From: Formicarius rufipectus
Lineage: Eukaryota; Chordata; Aves; Passeriformes; Formicariidae
Assembly: GCA_013399695.1 (NCBI GenBank)
Contig: VXAU01000753.1
Location: 108,016-172,015 of the forward strand
Direction of reading: 5' to 3'
DNA: 64,000 nt
Shown here one piece after another: positions 23,197-35,646 of the stretch. The first letter of the stretch is position 1, and each line of letters opens with the position of its first letter. Both the position numbers and the translations under genes were made by a program. Below the pieces are notes generated by a model that saw only the letters and a program-made list of their open reading frames with translations, was not told where the DNA came from and ran no database searches.

Positions 23197-23650
23197 CCAA
23201 GCTGGTGTGGTGTCTTTGTCCTTCGCCCAGGGCTCTGGCACCACGTGGCCGGGGGGGGGAACCAGGGGAGAGCACCCCCGCACCCTCTCCTAGATGCATG
23301 GACTAAAATCATAGCCTAGGAGACTAATTCATACCGTTGTGATCATCCCACCACCCAACACACCAACGAGGCTTCATCACCCCACATATCCAACCAGGAT
23401 ATTTGGTGCACCCGTGTGAGGAAGAATACTCCAGGCCAACTCGGATATCTGCTGCCCTGGTGGTGAGGAATTCAAGATCAGAAGACAGTGGAGTCTTCTG
23501 ATCTCATCAACGGTACCAAGACTTCAGCGGTTTTACCCAGTGTTCCTGATCAGCGAGGAAGCTACAGGACGACACGGGACATCCCATCCTGCAGGTCAGA
23601 GAAGGGAGCAGGTCTTGGAATTCCAATTTTTCCATACCCTAAATAGAAAA

Positions 23651-23878
23651 ATGGGTTCCTTCCTCTCAAAGAGAGAAAAGGAATATTATAAAAGTTTAAA
23701 AAATATATTGATTGCTAGTGGGAAAGTACCGGAGAAACATGCTTTAAAATGTCTATCAAAATTTATTTCTAAGAGTGATTTTCATTTGCCATTCTGCTTA
23801 TCTGCGGAAGATTGGGATATGTTGGGACGGCAGATTTGGTCAGCTGCAAATAGGTCTGACTTCTTGACATTAATGTAA
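23651..23878 (+). pseudogene. gag: Retroviral gag, N-terminal matrix fragment (75 codons)
   Basis: Matrix end of a retroviral Gag. The start at 23651 is chosen over the upstream in-frame ATG at 23540 because it gives MGSFLSK, a typical N-myristoylation start (Gly2, Ser6). The residues in front of it read like untranslated leader. The following segment is charged and helical, as in retroviral matrix domains, and includes a tryptophan-containing stretch near residues 55-65. Gag is normally several hundred residues long; here it stops at TAA 23876-23878, and downstream sequence no longer looks retroviral in any frame. It is therefore a broken remnant. It lies about 250 bp after the LTR end, the usual leader length. 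The betaretrovirus-like assignment is tentative. Confidence 0.7.
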
Positions 23879-23880
23879 GC

Positions 23881-26800
23881 CATCTTTCATCCAAGTCACT
23901 AACATGCATCTCCCTGTTTCTCTGGGACAGATGGTACAGGGACCACATGACAGTTCCTATGGATGTTGCAACCTCCTGGAGGAAATATGGACAATATTCA
24001 GCAGTGCAGTGAGCTTAAGGCTTACTCAAGAAACCAGGGCTAGGGGATGGACAGGACCACACACTGCCTTTACACAGCAGGCTGTGTGAAATTAAGCTGA
24101 CACAAATATTCAGCACTTTTGGCTTCATTTTCCAAGAACAATAGAAGTGCCTTCAGCAACTCCACAGCTACATAGGTACGTCTTGGAGCCCTCAAAATTG
24201 TATAAAAGGGACAGTGAGACTGAAGTCAGTGTCATGGTAGAACAGAGCTATATCCAAGTGAACAGCCTCAATGCCAAAGCTTTACCTAGTGTGAGTTAAA
24301 ATAACTGAACTAACCCCCCCTTAGATTTTAAAGTTTATATAATGGAAATGACAACTGACCCAGCACTACAGAGTACAATTATAATTAACAGGAGACTTTT
24401 CTGAAAAAAGTCTGTGCTGCCTTGGGGAACAATGTAGGTCACAGCATCAATTAAAAGCAGAACAAACTCTTCATTGCCTCCATAACATTTAACCCCAAAT
24501 AATTTTGTTGCTGTAAATTAAACAGCCCATACTGTACTATCTCACAGGAGTGAAAAAAGCCAAGAATAAGTAGCTTAAAAACTTATTTCAAGCTCCAGCA
24601 CTCACTTTACTCCACATAACATGGGCAAGAAATATAGAATACTGATGTTACAACTGTTTCCCTCAGCTTTGTGGAGCAGAATTACCATCTGTATATTCAG
24701 TTTTCTTTTACATAATCTGGATATTAATGTTCAAACTCTGCAGGAAAGCATATAAGAATTACTTAATTGATGATTAAAAACAGCAGTTACCTTTGCTGCT
24801 GACTGCAAAGGAGCTATCAGATTGCTTAAGACACTAGGCTTCAGTTTTGAAGCTCTAGTGAACACAGGAAAGTGGAATATAGGAATAAATCACTTCAGAT
24901 AAAATGTATCTACAGAGGTCACTGTAGACATTTTACTTAAGCACATTTCTAATACTAAAAGAAATATGAAGGATGATTGTCAATAGAAGCCACACAAAAA
25001 TTTAAATGCTTTCACTTTGAAAGAATTGTCCACAAATACTGCCCCTTTTTAAGATCAATAAATCCCTGTTTCTTAACAGCAAAGAATTTTCAGCAGAGCT
25101 CAAGCCATAAGAAAGATCTTTGGTAATAAAGCCTCTCAAATGTTGTTAACCTTTGTGTTTGTTCATCTAGAAATATTGGACAATGTCTTGCATGAAATTT
25201 AGTATTTTATAGTTTTATTATTTGCTTGAATGGGAGAAGAAGCAAATTCCTCTGCTCAGCTTGTGAGATTGGAAGGGCAACTACATAGTACTGATAAGCT
25301 AGACTGCCTGAGCAGTATCTGACAAAGTCCATGAGAAACCAAAAGGGAACATCAACTACACAATAAAGACAGGAAAAAAATATTTATAAAGTGCACCTCC
25401 AACTCCTCTACTACTCATGAGTAATTACAAGTAATGAAAAGGTACCGCAGGCAAAATTAAGACTGCCCATGTGATACTTGGAGCTCAAAAAAATTCTTCA
25501 CAGAGAAATAATTCAATAGGAGTATACAGTCAAGAGCAAAATCTCATTTCTGCATACAATGGATGAAGCTAAATTGCTATGTTAGTTAATAAATATATCC
25601 CTCAGTAGAGTACACAAAGGACATGGATCTGTACATCAGAGAAACTCCATTTTAATACAATCAGGTTTTAAGACTCAAACTCTGCCTACATTTTCACCTG
25701 CATTTTTCAAATTCCAATAAAGGGTACAGGAGCACAATTCCCTCTTCTCACTTGAAATGCTAAGATTATGTGAAGAATGCCAACTTTTGATTAGCTCTTT
25801 ATCCATAGCTATAACATCCCAGTGCCAGTGTTAAAGACTGCAATTCCATGACTGAAGGCTTTCAGCAAAGCCAGAATGGGAAAGAAAATGGAGCATCCAA
25901 GCTTTGGAGAGTTTCCAAGCCGAGTGTAAAAGAGACAACAGATGCAACCAATTCCTCAACAGGATTTCATCAAAGTCTTAGACCTCTCATTACTGACACA
26001 TTGGGATTTTTTTTAGATATTAATACAATGACAGATGAATGCTGATGAATGAAGCAAAAAGCATGAAAATTTTTTTTAAAGACTTCACAGTTGAACACTG
26101 GACCCTTTCATCCTCACCTAACTGGATAGGAGAGCCACTTCATCCCAGGGAATAATAAAGGGTAAGCAGGGTGGGAATAAGTGAAGGTAATTTATTTTAG
26201 GTGCAAGTCAAAGCAGAGAGCTCAAAAAGAAATGCTATAATGGGTTGTATAATGGGTTGGGGGGACAAAACAAAGATCATTTAATTACACTTTCTCTAGG
26301 GGTTTGTAAGTGCACCTACAGACTTGTGGCTAAGGAGTCACGATTCTTACCTCTGAAGGGGCTAGAGTGTTATCAGACGACCATGTATCATTCACTGCTC
26401 TGAGAATATGTGTAATGGCAGTACAATGAATAAGTTCTCTGTAAGACACATAGAAAAAGACTAAAGACTCGAGGCACTACAATGCTTCTCAAAGCCCTTT
26501 TTAAAATGAAAATGCTCTTTTACAGGCAGGAAAGCAAAGGGAAAGAGAATGAAACAAGCTGCTCAACGTGACTCAAGAGACTAGGAATGAAAAAAACATG
26601 TCTTGTGTCTAAAATCTCTTTTTGAAGACCACCCAATATTCAACCAGTTATACAAAATGTCCCTGAGATGTAGATGGCAGACAGAACGAGAAAACACCAA
26701 GGCCTCTGAACCAAACCTTCCTGCTTCAATCAAAATTCAATGACTCCAGATCAATAATCAGTGAAGGAAAATTAATTCAGAAATTCATAATCTGGAAGAA

Positions 26801-27789
26801 TTCAAACTTCATTCTCCACATACATAGGCCAGGAGGTGGCTGTACTGAGCCTTTTTAGTGATAGCCCCACAAAGAGAACAACAAAGCAAAAATAAGAACC
26901 TCATAACTTATTGTACCTTCTTTTTTTTTTTTTTTTTTTCCCCCTGGGACATTAATAACAAAAGTGGGAATGGCTAAGAATGCAGGTGTCCCTTTTGGTT
27001 TGTTTGTCTCTGAGAAGTCTCTTCAAGTAAGTGGTCTTTGCTGACTTGGATAGAGAAAAGAACAGGCACCTCAGGGTTTACGAGCAAAAGCACCATTGGA
27101 TCATTTTTAGTCTAACGTACTGCCATACCTAACACTGACAACAAGAGTTTGTCTTAAACCAAAGCATGTGTAGCTATTTCAGAAAAAACACCTCATCCTG
27201 AAACACATAACAAGATGGAGATCTATAATTTTTCTTGATGGCTTGTCCTATATTTTCACTTCTAAAAACACCTGCCCGGCCTTGGTTTCCTCTTACCCTG
27301 GTATACATTCTGTTTTTCTCCGCTACTTTGAAGAATCTTCTTATTCCCAGTCATTTCCATAGCCTCACTGCTGCATATACCAATAAAACCAACTCCCTAC
27401 TCTTAATTTTTAGTGCACTTTTTTTACACTCAAAGTTCTTAGTCCAAACCCAGCTGAGTTGTCTGTTCTTTCCTCTGGAACATTCTTAGCATCCTTTATT
27501 TCAGCTGTAGAGGGCCCCTGTGTATGTATGGCTGGCATTGCTTACTTCTGGTTGTGTAATACTTCTCTTCTAGGTATTGACAATTTTGTTTAAATGGCCT
27601 CTGTTTGCCAGGCTAGACTGTAATTGGATTGCACTATCTCATTACTGTGTCCTCCTTGTTTCCTACTTTTTCAATCTTTGCATCATTTTCAGATTTTAAC
27701 ATCCAACAATTCATGCTGCTTTCCAAATGACTTGTAGAAATGCTGAAATATGTCTTCCACACTCAATTCTAAATCGTAGAAGATTACGG
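23881..27789. other. 3.9 kb without recognised gene
   Basis: AT-rich non-coding sequence to the right of the ERV breakpoint. A T19 run lies at 26921-26939. Short frames (for example 84 codons at 27235-27489) have no family motif. I looked for a second LTR copy (TATAAAAA plus AATAAA plus CT tract) and did not find one. Confidence 0.55.
26921..26939. repeat. T19 homopolymer
   Basis: Uninterrupted run of 19 T followed by CCCCC. Confidence 0.9.
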
Positions 27790-28098
27790 AGAGAGCCTAT
27801 TTACAACTGGATGCAGTAACAGGACAAGGAGGAATGGCTTCAAACTGAAAAAGGATAGGTGTTGATTGGATATTAGGAAGAAATTCTTCACTATGTAGAG
27901 ACATTGGAACAGGTTGTCCAGAGATGTTGTGGATGCCCTATCCCCAAAGGTGTTCAAGGTGAGGTTGGATGGAGCTCTGAGCAACCTGGTCTAATGGAAG
28001 ATGTTGCTGTCCTTGGCAGGGGGGTTGGAACCAGATGATCTTTTAAGTTCTTTCCAACCCAGACCATTCCATGATTCTATTCTATGATTCCATGATCC
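27790..28098 (+). mobile_element. CR1 LINE 3' fragment
   Basis: Plus-strand CR1 with a nearly intact 3' region: ACAAGGAGGAATGGCTTCAA, TAGGAAGAAATTCTTCACTA, CAGGTTGTCCAGAGATGTTG, TTCAAGGTGAGGTTGGATGG. It ends in TTCCATGATTCTATTCTATGATTCC, showing duplication of the terminal octamer repeat typical of CR1. It appears younger than the 2.5-kb and 5.5-kb copies. Confidence 0.97.
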
Positions 28099-29468
28099 CT
28101 CAATATTTTTGTGTCTCATTGACTAGTACTTTGAGATGACAGTCCTAAAGGAGTATTATTTTGATAAAGTATACTGCTATTCATTTACACCAGATACAAG
28201 ACGGAATTAAATTAAATGCATTACAAAAGCCTAAACATCACTAGGACCATTCAACATGCAAATTCACAATCTGGAATGAAGTTTATCTAACAAAATTGCT
28301 TTTCTTTAAATCTATGCTGAGTATCATTAATTTATTCTTATGTTTGCTTTCTTAGCTAAATCTTCATCAATATTTCCAATGTGTTTTTCCAGGACTGAAA
28401 TAGAACTAACCTGCTCTGCATCATTATTTGGAAAAAAAAACAAAAAGGTGAAAATAATCACATGGCACTCACACCCCATATCTCCAGAATTTAAAAAAAT
28501 ATCTAGCAGATCTTTTCAGCCTTCTTTTTTAAAGCTCTTAGGTGAAAGTTACCAAGTAATGTGCCTTATGCTTTACTTATCACTGGCAGATGTTGTTTAA
28601 CATGCTTTGAAAGATTCAGTGCTGTTTGTACAGTAGGGACACTGGATCTCCTACCACCATATGGGCTTGTTAAGGAGCAAACAGCACTTCCCTCCTACTG
28701 TGTGCCACTCAGTACTGAAGAGGTATCAGAGTTTTTGTTCATCTTTGCATGAATAAATGACATGATTAATTAAACAGTGATTGACTGGCATCATTTCTTC
28801 TTCTTTTTAGCATTACAAAAAAGCAGCACAAATAGCTATTCACATCCAAAATAAACCAAGAAATAAGCTTAATTAAACTTTTCTCAGAATCTTGGGAGAC
28901 AGAAATTGGGTGTCCAGACATACACTATAAGAATTCTTATGCATTATGCTTTCCACTGAATTCATTCTAGTTTGCTGCCTTAATTACTACATATTCTTGG
29001 ACCTTACATTAAGGAAAATTACCTAGATATATAAACCAATATAAACTGATGTCCAGCTGGCAGAGAGCTGTGCAAGATTGCTCAGAATCCTCATCTGCCC
29101 TATTTATCGCAGTGTCTTCTTAACTCTGGATAACAAAGGATAGCAATTTGTACATCAACAATATATCACTTTAGACTACTTTTACCAGAAAGATCCCATT
29201 AGTGTGCATTATCCTCATATCTTAAACTGCCTTCTTTTCCTCTCGGGATTGCAAAGGACCCAACTGGCAAACAGCCAGATTATCAAGTTTCTCACACATC
29301 TATTATCATAATGACAGGAGGTCATACACTGAAAACTGAGAACACAAACGCAACATAAACTAAACTGAATGTTTTGATAACAGAAATTTATGGAGGTTAC
29401 TGTCCTAGAGGGTTTTTTGTACTACTAGTTCCAATGACAACTCCTCTATTGGAAAAGCCCTTTGAATT
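28099..29468. other. Non-coding stretch
   Basis: AT-rich sequence with no recognised features. Confidence 0.5.
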
Positions 29469-29573
29469 AAAAAACAAACAAACAAAAACACAAAACCCCA
29501 AAACTAACAAACAAAAACAAACCACAAACAAAATCCCAAAACTAACAACAAAAAAACCCACACAAATACCCAC
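29469..29573. repeat. A/C-rich low-complexity tract
   Basis: CAAA, AAACCCC and ACAAAC units over about 105 bp. Open frames of 96 and 120 codons that cross it on each strand reflect the lack of stops in this composition. Confidence 0.9.
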
Positions 29574-31152
29574 TTCCAGAATGTTTTTGTCTGTCAGGCT
29601 CTTCAAGTCTATAAATAACTTAGTCTTCCTGGCCAGGTACTGCCTGCTAAACCACAGAGACTGATTGTATTTCTGCAGAACCAACAGGCGATAAAAGGAA
29701 ATTTCAAAATAGTAAAGTGAAATTTTCCTGACCACATGAAATATGTAAAGTCTAGACACTTACATCTAAGTTATCTGACCATAAATAATGTCCAGACAAT
29801 GGAGAGAGACAATCATTTTCAGGGCATGATCCATCTCTATCTAAAGGAGACATCCAAATCATGTTAGAAGACTTGCATTCAGGACAAGTCTCTCTGTTGG
29901 CTACCAGCTGAGACTTCTTAGATGCCACAGCATCTTGGCAATTAGTAAAGCACTCAGGTAAACACTTTTTTTTAACATGAAATGGGTACTTTTGGGTCTA
30001 GGGAAGCACTGATTGAGAAAAATTGGCAAAATTATGAAGCAGCAATTCAGAAACTATTTGCTTTCCTCACTTATTTCTCACAGCCAAATTCACTACTCTC
30101 ACCTGTGTATTAGTCCATTCCATTTCAGGAAAAGGTCCCAGCTGAAGGCCTCTACCTGTGGGATTTTCTTCCTCTTGGCCTTTCTGGAAGTACATAGAGA
30201 CATCTACTCAGGACATGTTCCAAACTCAGATTTTTCATCGTCTTTGCATATGGTGCTTAGTTGTGTGGTTTTGCTTCCCAGGCTGGTTTTTTGGGGCAGG
30301 GGGCTCACTTATTTCCTTGAATATGTAAATTGGTGTTAATACATGCTGAACTGCCCAGAGGTTTTACAGCAAAAATAAATTGGCATTATATTATACAGTA
30401 TTAAAAATATGAGTGCATATTATGGATTATAAGTATCTATGCAATTGCTATTTATCCTTGAAGGGAGAACAGGATAGTTACGTATATTTTACAAGAATTA
30501 ACACTGTACTACTGTATTTAGGTTTATTTTTAGTATGCAACATCTACCAATCTCAAGTAATTATTAGCAAATCAAGCAAGAGAGCTATAAGGAATAAATA
30601 AACATTCCCTTGACAGTCCACCTCTTTCTAGCTAAAATTAGAAATAGCCTGTTGCTTCTAAGTTTTAAAAACCACTCTAATTATCACTATGAATTTATGA
30701 AGTTCTAACAGCAGGAGGAGGCCATACATTTACTCTTAATGAACATCAGGCTTCCATTTTTTGTGAAGCAGAAAATCTGCAATGAATTCAGTCTCCCACA
30801 TAGACATGAGTCAATGCCATTGTAGAAAACACAAGTTCTTAACAAACAACAACAATATGGAAGAGCCCTGTGTAAGCGGAGACATGTTGCCAGGATCTGT
30901 TTTTGTTAACAGCACAACTACCATGTCTGTAGCTACACATCCAATAGCATTTTTACACAATGTTTAGTTCCTGAGGGACTGAAAAGTATTTTTACAAAGG
31001 CCACATTCATTATCATGTTTATGTAATGCTAATCCTCACCTTTTTTACTTTAGAGACATTTTGTTTCTATTTTAATAAAGAATACAAGTTAACAAAAAAT
31101 AAAAATTAAAAATAATTTGAAAAAAAAGAAAAAAAAATAAAAAGAGACACAT
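29574..31152. other. Non-coding stretch ending in an A-rich tract
   Basis: No gene recognised. The 108-codon plus-strand frame at 30013-30339 has no recognisable domain. An A-rich low-complexity stretch at 31092-31145 leads into the next CR1. Confidence 0.5.
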
Positions 31153-31470
31153 CATAGAACAGCTTGAGTGTGAAAGGGCCATAAAGATCATCTCTTTTCA
31201 ACCCCTGCCCTGCCATGGTCAGGGACACCTTCCACTAGACCAGGCTCCTCAAAGCCCCATCCAACCAGGCCTTGAACACTTCCAGGGATCCACAGATTCC
31301 CTGGGTAACCCAGGGGCCTCACTGCCTTCACCACCCTCATAGTGCAGAACTTCTTCTTAATATCTAACCTTAACCTGCCTTCTTTCATTCTGAAGCCATT
31401 CTCCCCGCTGTTCTATCACTACATGACTTTGTAGAATGTCCCTACTCCAGGCTTCTTGTAAACCCCTTTT
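31153..31470 (-). mobile_element. CR1 LINE 3' fragment
   Basis: Minus-strand CR1. The plus strand shows CATAGAACAGCTTGAGTGTG, TCTTTTCAACCCCTGCC, CACCTTCCACTAGACCAGG, CATCCAACCAGGCCTTGAAC and CTTCTTCTTAATATCTAACC. The minus translation GRLRLDIKKKFCTMRVV is the CR1 ORF2 C-terminus. It is immediately preceded on the plus strand by an A-rich tract. Confidence 0.95.
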
Positions 31471-34400
31471 AGGTATAAACTTCTTTTTTTCCTCTCTTAG
31501 CAGCAAGATTAAGTCTTTTTTAATAATGAGCATAAAAATTCAGCAAGCATAAAGCTAGACTAACAAGTCATTCAGGGAAGTCTTGAAACACTGCTGATAT
31601 AAAAAGTGGCTAATAATATTGAAAAAGCTCAGGGTGCAATACTTCTTAATGTGAAATATAGTCTAAGGAAAAAGGACTTCTGGCTCTTATTAAAAGGATT
31701 AATGCTGTCATACAACAATATTCTCAAGAACTGAAACCTATATTGATGCTGTCAGTCTTCAGGCATTTAGATGTGTCAGCTAGGAGCAGTCCTTTGAGAC
31801 ACGAGAAACTCCTGAGAATGGTTCAGGACTTAAATGCACTGAGTCACTCCTTGGAGGATGCATTCCCACCTCAGTGAAGTGGGATGAATTGAGGTCTGAA
31901 TATTTAATTGAACTTATAAGGACAGGATTTTTAGATGAAAAAAGTCTAGAGTAATTTCTTTTACAGTGTAATGAGTGGCTGTGGATTCCCTAACATAAGC
32001 ACCAAACCAGGAGTGACTTGGAAGCATTTTATGGACGAGTCAACTGGAACTGATGCACTTTGACCACAGTAAGCATCTGTGTATATTTATATATATAGTT
32101 TATTTTGAATATTTGGTTCTGGAGACTTTTGAAAAGTGTATTTCCTTAACTACAGACAGAAGAAATGCACACAAAGCAGTAAGCACTTCCCTGACAGAGG
32201 AAACATCAGATGCAAAAATACAGAGTAAAGAACACCACTGTGAACATCATTAACTAAGGAGAAGTCAAGAGTGAGGTTCCATTGCAAAACGGCCTTTCTT
32301 CAAAATATGAGCACTTGCTGTGTATAAGGACAAGAGTTATAAAAGTTTTTGTGCTATAATGATTGATGATGAAACACCAGCAGAACTGTATCATTTTGGG
32401 GCACTATGTTTTAAGATAGGCACTGAAAAAGCCAAAAGAAATTCACAGAAGAGGAAACTCATAACTGATGAAAGACTGAAAACAGGATATTACATAAGGA
32501 TAGTGATCAGTTGTCACCACTGAGAGAGAAACTAGAGAAATCACTCTAAATTTCCTGCTATGAAAAAAAGTCTTTAACTGCTAGAGTGCTGAAACATTGA
32601 ACGTTTCCAGTCCTTTCCATGCTCTACATTCTGTGATTGCATACCTTTCATTCAGAAGAGGTTTATTCCCCAGTAATTTTAGCAATTTCCGTTTGGAATC
32701 AGGTGATTAACAGCGAGCTAACAGTAAAAGGCATATTCCTCTCTGTTAACTTAAAATAAATACATACTTGCTTCCAAAGTAAGATTTTACAATTGGCACT
32801 AGTGGATGGAGAAATATAATTCCCTTTGTAAAAATAGTCTTTTGAGTGAACTGTACTCAAATTCAAGTGAGGTAGTGTTTAAAACAATATTCTTCATGAG
32901 CACCAACCTGTAAGATACAAATGTGACAACCTAAAGATGAGTTTCCTAAACAGAGTTATCTCAAGCCATTAGATGCATTAAGGTATCATTTTGTCTCCAG
33001 CTGCTTCTTAAGAAGAGTATGGGTTTCCTTCTGTCATTTCTGACAACCATATGCACATCTCAGATCTTAGAGGACATCTAAAATAGCACTATATGCCTAT
33101 CTTAGACAACTGAATCTCATGCCAAAAAGTCCTTTTTATTTGAAGGAGGTCTTTCGCTATCTCAAATGTTATGAACTATGATAAATCCAAAATCCAAAAT
33201 CTAGTAAAACTTTTACACAAGACCTAGAGCCAAACAAGTTCCAGTGTCCAAGTATTTCACTTTTACAGGGATTAAATATTGCCATCATCTGGAAAACCTT
33301 GCTGACCTGTAGATTAAGGAAGGATCAATTTATTGCCATATTAAAAAAATAGCACCTATTAAATACTGGGATGTCACATAGTTCAACAATAATTACCTTC
33401 ATTTAAGATCACTATGCACTATCATGAAAAGAGTCAGCCATACCAACAAAACTAAGGAAAATAAAGTTCTTCATTTGAAAAAAGTCTTCAAAAGGAGACC
33501 TCATGAAAATCTACGGAGTTCCCGTCAATTTTTAAGTAGAGGACATTGAAGTACTGCTGTGCAAAGTAACAGTGATAAAGCATTTACGTAGGGAGAAAAC
33601 ACATGCAAAGAAAAATGTGATAGTATTTCTAAATAAAGGAATGAAAAATATTTGCATTTACAGGAACCTCAGTCTACTGAACAGTAGCTGTGATCACAGT
33701 GCTAAGTTCAAGTCTGTTCCTTATTCCAGTGATGTGATTCCTATAGATGAATTCTATAGAATTTACACCTACACCTACACAATTAGTAGTCACTGAAATC
33801 AGCATTTAGCATGAGGGGATGAATAACTATGGCAAATATTTGCTTTTAAACTAAAAATTTCATTTATGTCAGACAATGAGTTTCAATGAAAAGCTCAAAA
33901 ATATATAGGAGGCTACAATTTCCTTTTAAAATCTGAGTAATTCTTCTTATCAATTTACAACAGAATAATAAACAGCTGATAGCACGCTGGTGAGAAGTCC
34001 AAAAATACTTTTATAACAGGCTTGTGAATGAAATGAAAATTCAGGAGCAGCAGATGGGTTTAACTGCTGTTAAATGTGGACTGGTTTCCAAGAACATGTT
34101 GTATGTAATAATAAATAGCCAGAGACATCAAGTTTCCCCAGTAGTTTAAATCCTGAGCATACAAGCTAAGTGAGGGCTTTCAAGCTTTGGCTCACTGCAA
34201 CATCCTTACATTTTAGCCTTGTCTACATCTGCAAAAATGCTTGTTATTAAGAATGTGTGCCAGCAATGGATGCAATTACAGCAGAACTGAGCACAGTTTC
34301 ACAGGCAGGCAGGTTTAACATGGGTTTTCTGAAACAAGAATAGTTCTTGGCTGTGCCTGCAGGTTAATCACATTCAGCACCAGCATATCCATTGTCAGCA

Positions 34401-35626
34401 GTGGATAATTATGCCAGTGTACCCAATGCCTCAGTTTGTGCATATGTTTTACATAATAAACATGTTATGAATTGCCTCCATTTCTAATTCTTGATCTGAA
34501 TGTGGGAACTGGGATGATGTACTGCATCTAAGGTTTCTGCAGACATGATCTGGAACTTTTAAACTCACAGTAATACACTGAGGCAAATATAGAGAAGAGT
34601 TCAAAAGAATGAGTGCAACAGGCAGAGAAAATAAATCTACATTGGGATTATGCACAGGAAGAAGTCACTGCTGTTGTCTCCTGTTAAGCCAATTCCTTCT
34701 GTAACAATAAAGTGTAAGGAACTGTGGAAAAGAGCATCACTGGATCCAAGGAAGTCTCTGGAGTTCAGACCTACACTATACTGTGTGTCTGCCTGCTTAG
34801 ATACATCAAGGATGATTCTGGTTAGCTAGTCAGCAATTCTAGTATCTGCTTAATACTGTCTTGGGCAAGCCAGAGGGAAAGAGAATGGTAGGGAAACAAG
34901 TGATAGAAAAGAAAGGTGAGGAACCAAATGAAAGAACTGTATCAGACTAGAACAGAGATGTCAAACCTTCTTGTGGATTACCAAGTATAAGCTTACTCTG
35001 TTGCTAACTTACTACTTTTTACTGATACTGTAGAAAATCACAATTTCTATACTTTCATTCTATATAAACCACCTCTTTTTCCAACTAATTCTCTCCATAA
35101 AAACAAATATTGATATAACTATTCAAAAAACACTTCTCTCTAAGCCTAATATTATACTCCATTCATAAAATTAATAAAAATTAAATCAATACACTGATGC
35201 TCATGTGGCATTCAAGGACTACTTTTCCCCCAGGCATCTTCTAAGAGATTTTTTTAACCTTTGCCTGGTACCTACTGCAAGGCTTAGAAATGAGATTGCT
35301 CTATTGTCTGCAAAATTCAGCCATTAAAGTAACAGTCCTCAAAACATGCGTTTCATTCCCATTCCAAAATGAATGGGTAGAAAACCTATGTGTGTATAAG
35401 CTAGCATAAAATGTAACAAATAACCTTACTAGAGGAGTATAGTTTGGAGATTTCCAGAGCTCTTGCTTCTGGCCAGCATATCTCAACAGAAACATCCTTA
35501 CTACTGCTGTTAACTGGATGCAAACACAATTGTTTGGTTGTTCCCTGTTCAAGTTGCTCCCCAATCTGGTTAGTTTGACCTGCCATAATACCATAACACC
35601 ACTACTTCTGGAAATGGTTGTATCAG

Positions 35627-35646
35627 AAAAAAAAAAAAAAAAAAAA
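35627..35646. repeat. A20 homopolymer
   Basis: Uninterrupted run of 20 A. No upstream retroposed sequence was recognised that would make it a poly(A) tail. Confidence 0.9.

Larger units (their letters stand above)
22745..23402 (+). repeat. ERV 5' LTR
   Basis: About 660 bp, starting TGTGGG at 22745. U3 has a tandem-like pair (AATGTAACTGATAA at about 22765 and again at 22795), a C-rich promoter-proximal region, a TATA box and a poly(A) signal. It is followed by a CT microsatellite and a region with a G9 run. The exact right edge is uncertain. It lies just before TGGTGCACCC at 23404, which is the right position and start (TGG) for a primer-binding site, though I could not match the remainder to a specific tRNA. 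Confidence 0.78.
22745..23880 (+). mobile_element. Truncated endogenous retrovirus: LTR, leader and gag start
   Basis: Plus-strand ERV remnant consisting of one LTR (about 22745-23402), an untranslated leader and the first 75 codons of gag. No pro, pol or env sequence and no second LTR is seen to the right. The base composition (GC-rich, C-rich upper strand) differs from the AT-rich surroundings. The N-terminal gag style suggests a class II (beta-like) ERV, which is inference. It is not replication-competent. The truncation may be a deletion after insertion, or an assembly or recombination breakpoint near 23880. Confidence 0.82.

Noticed and set aside
22825..23312. 152- and 93-codon minus-strand frames with Arg-Glu repeats
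   Set aside because: Antisense of the ERV LTR and its CT microsatellite.
33765..33781. Short direct repeats such as (ACACCT)n, and others, as CRISPR-like arrays
   Set aside because: Only two or three very short units without spacers, in a vertebrate genome.
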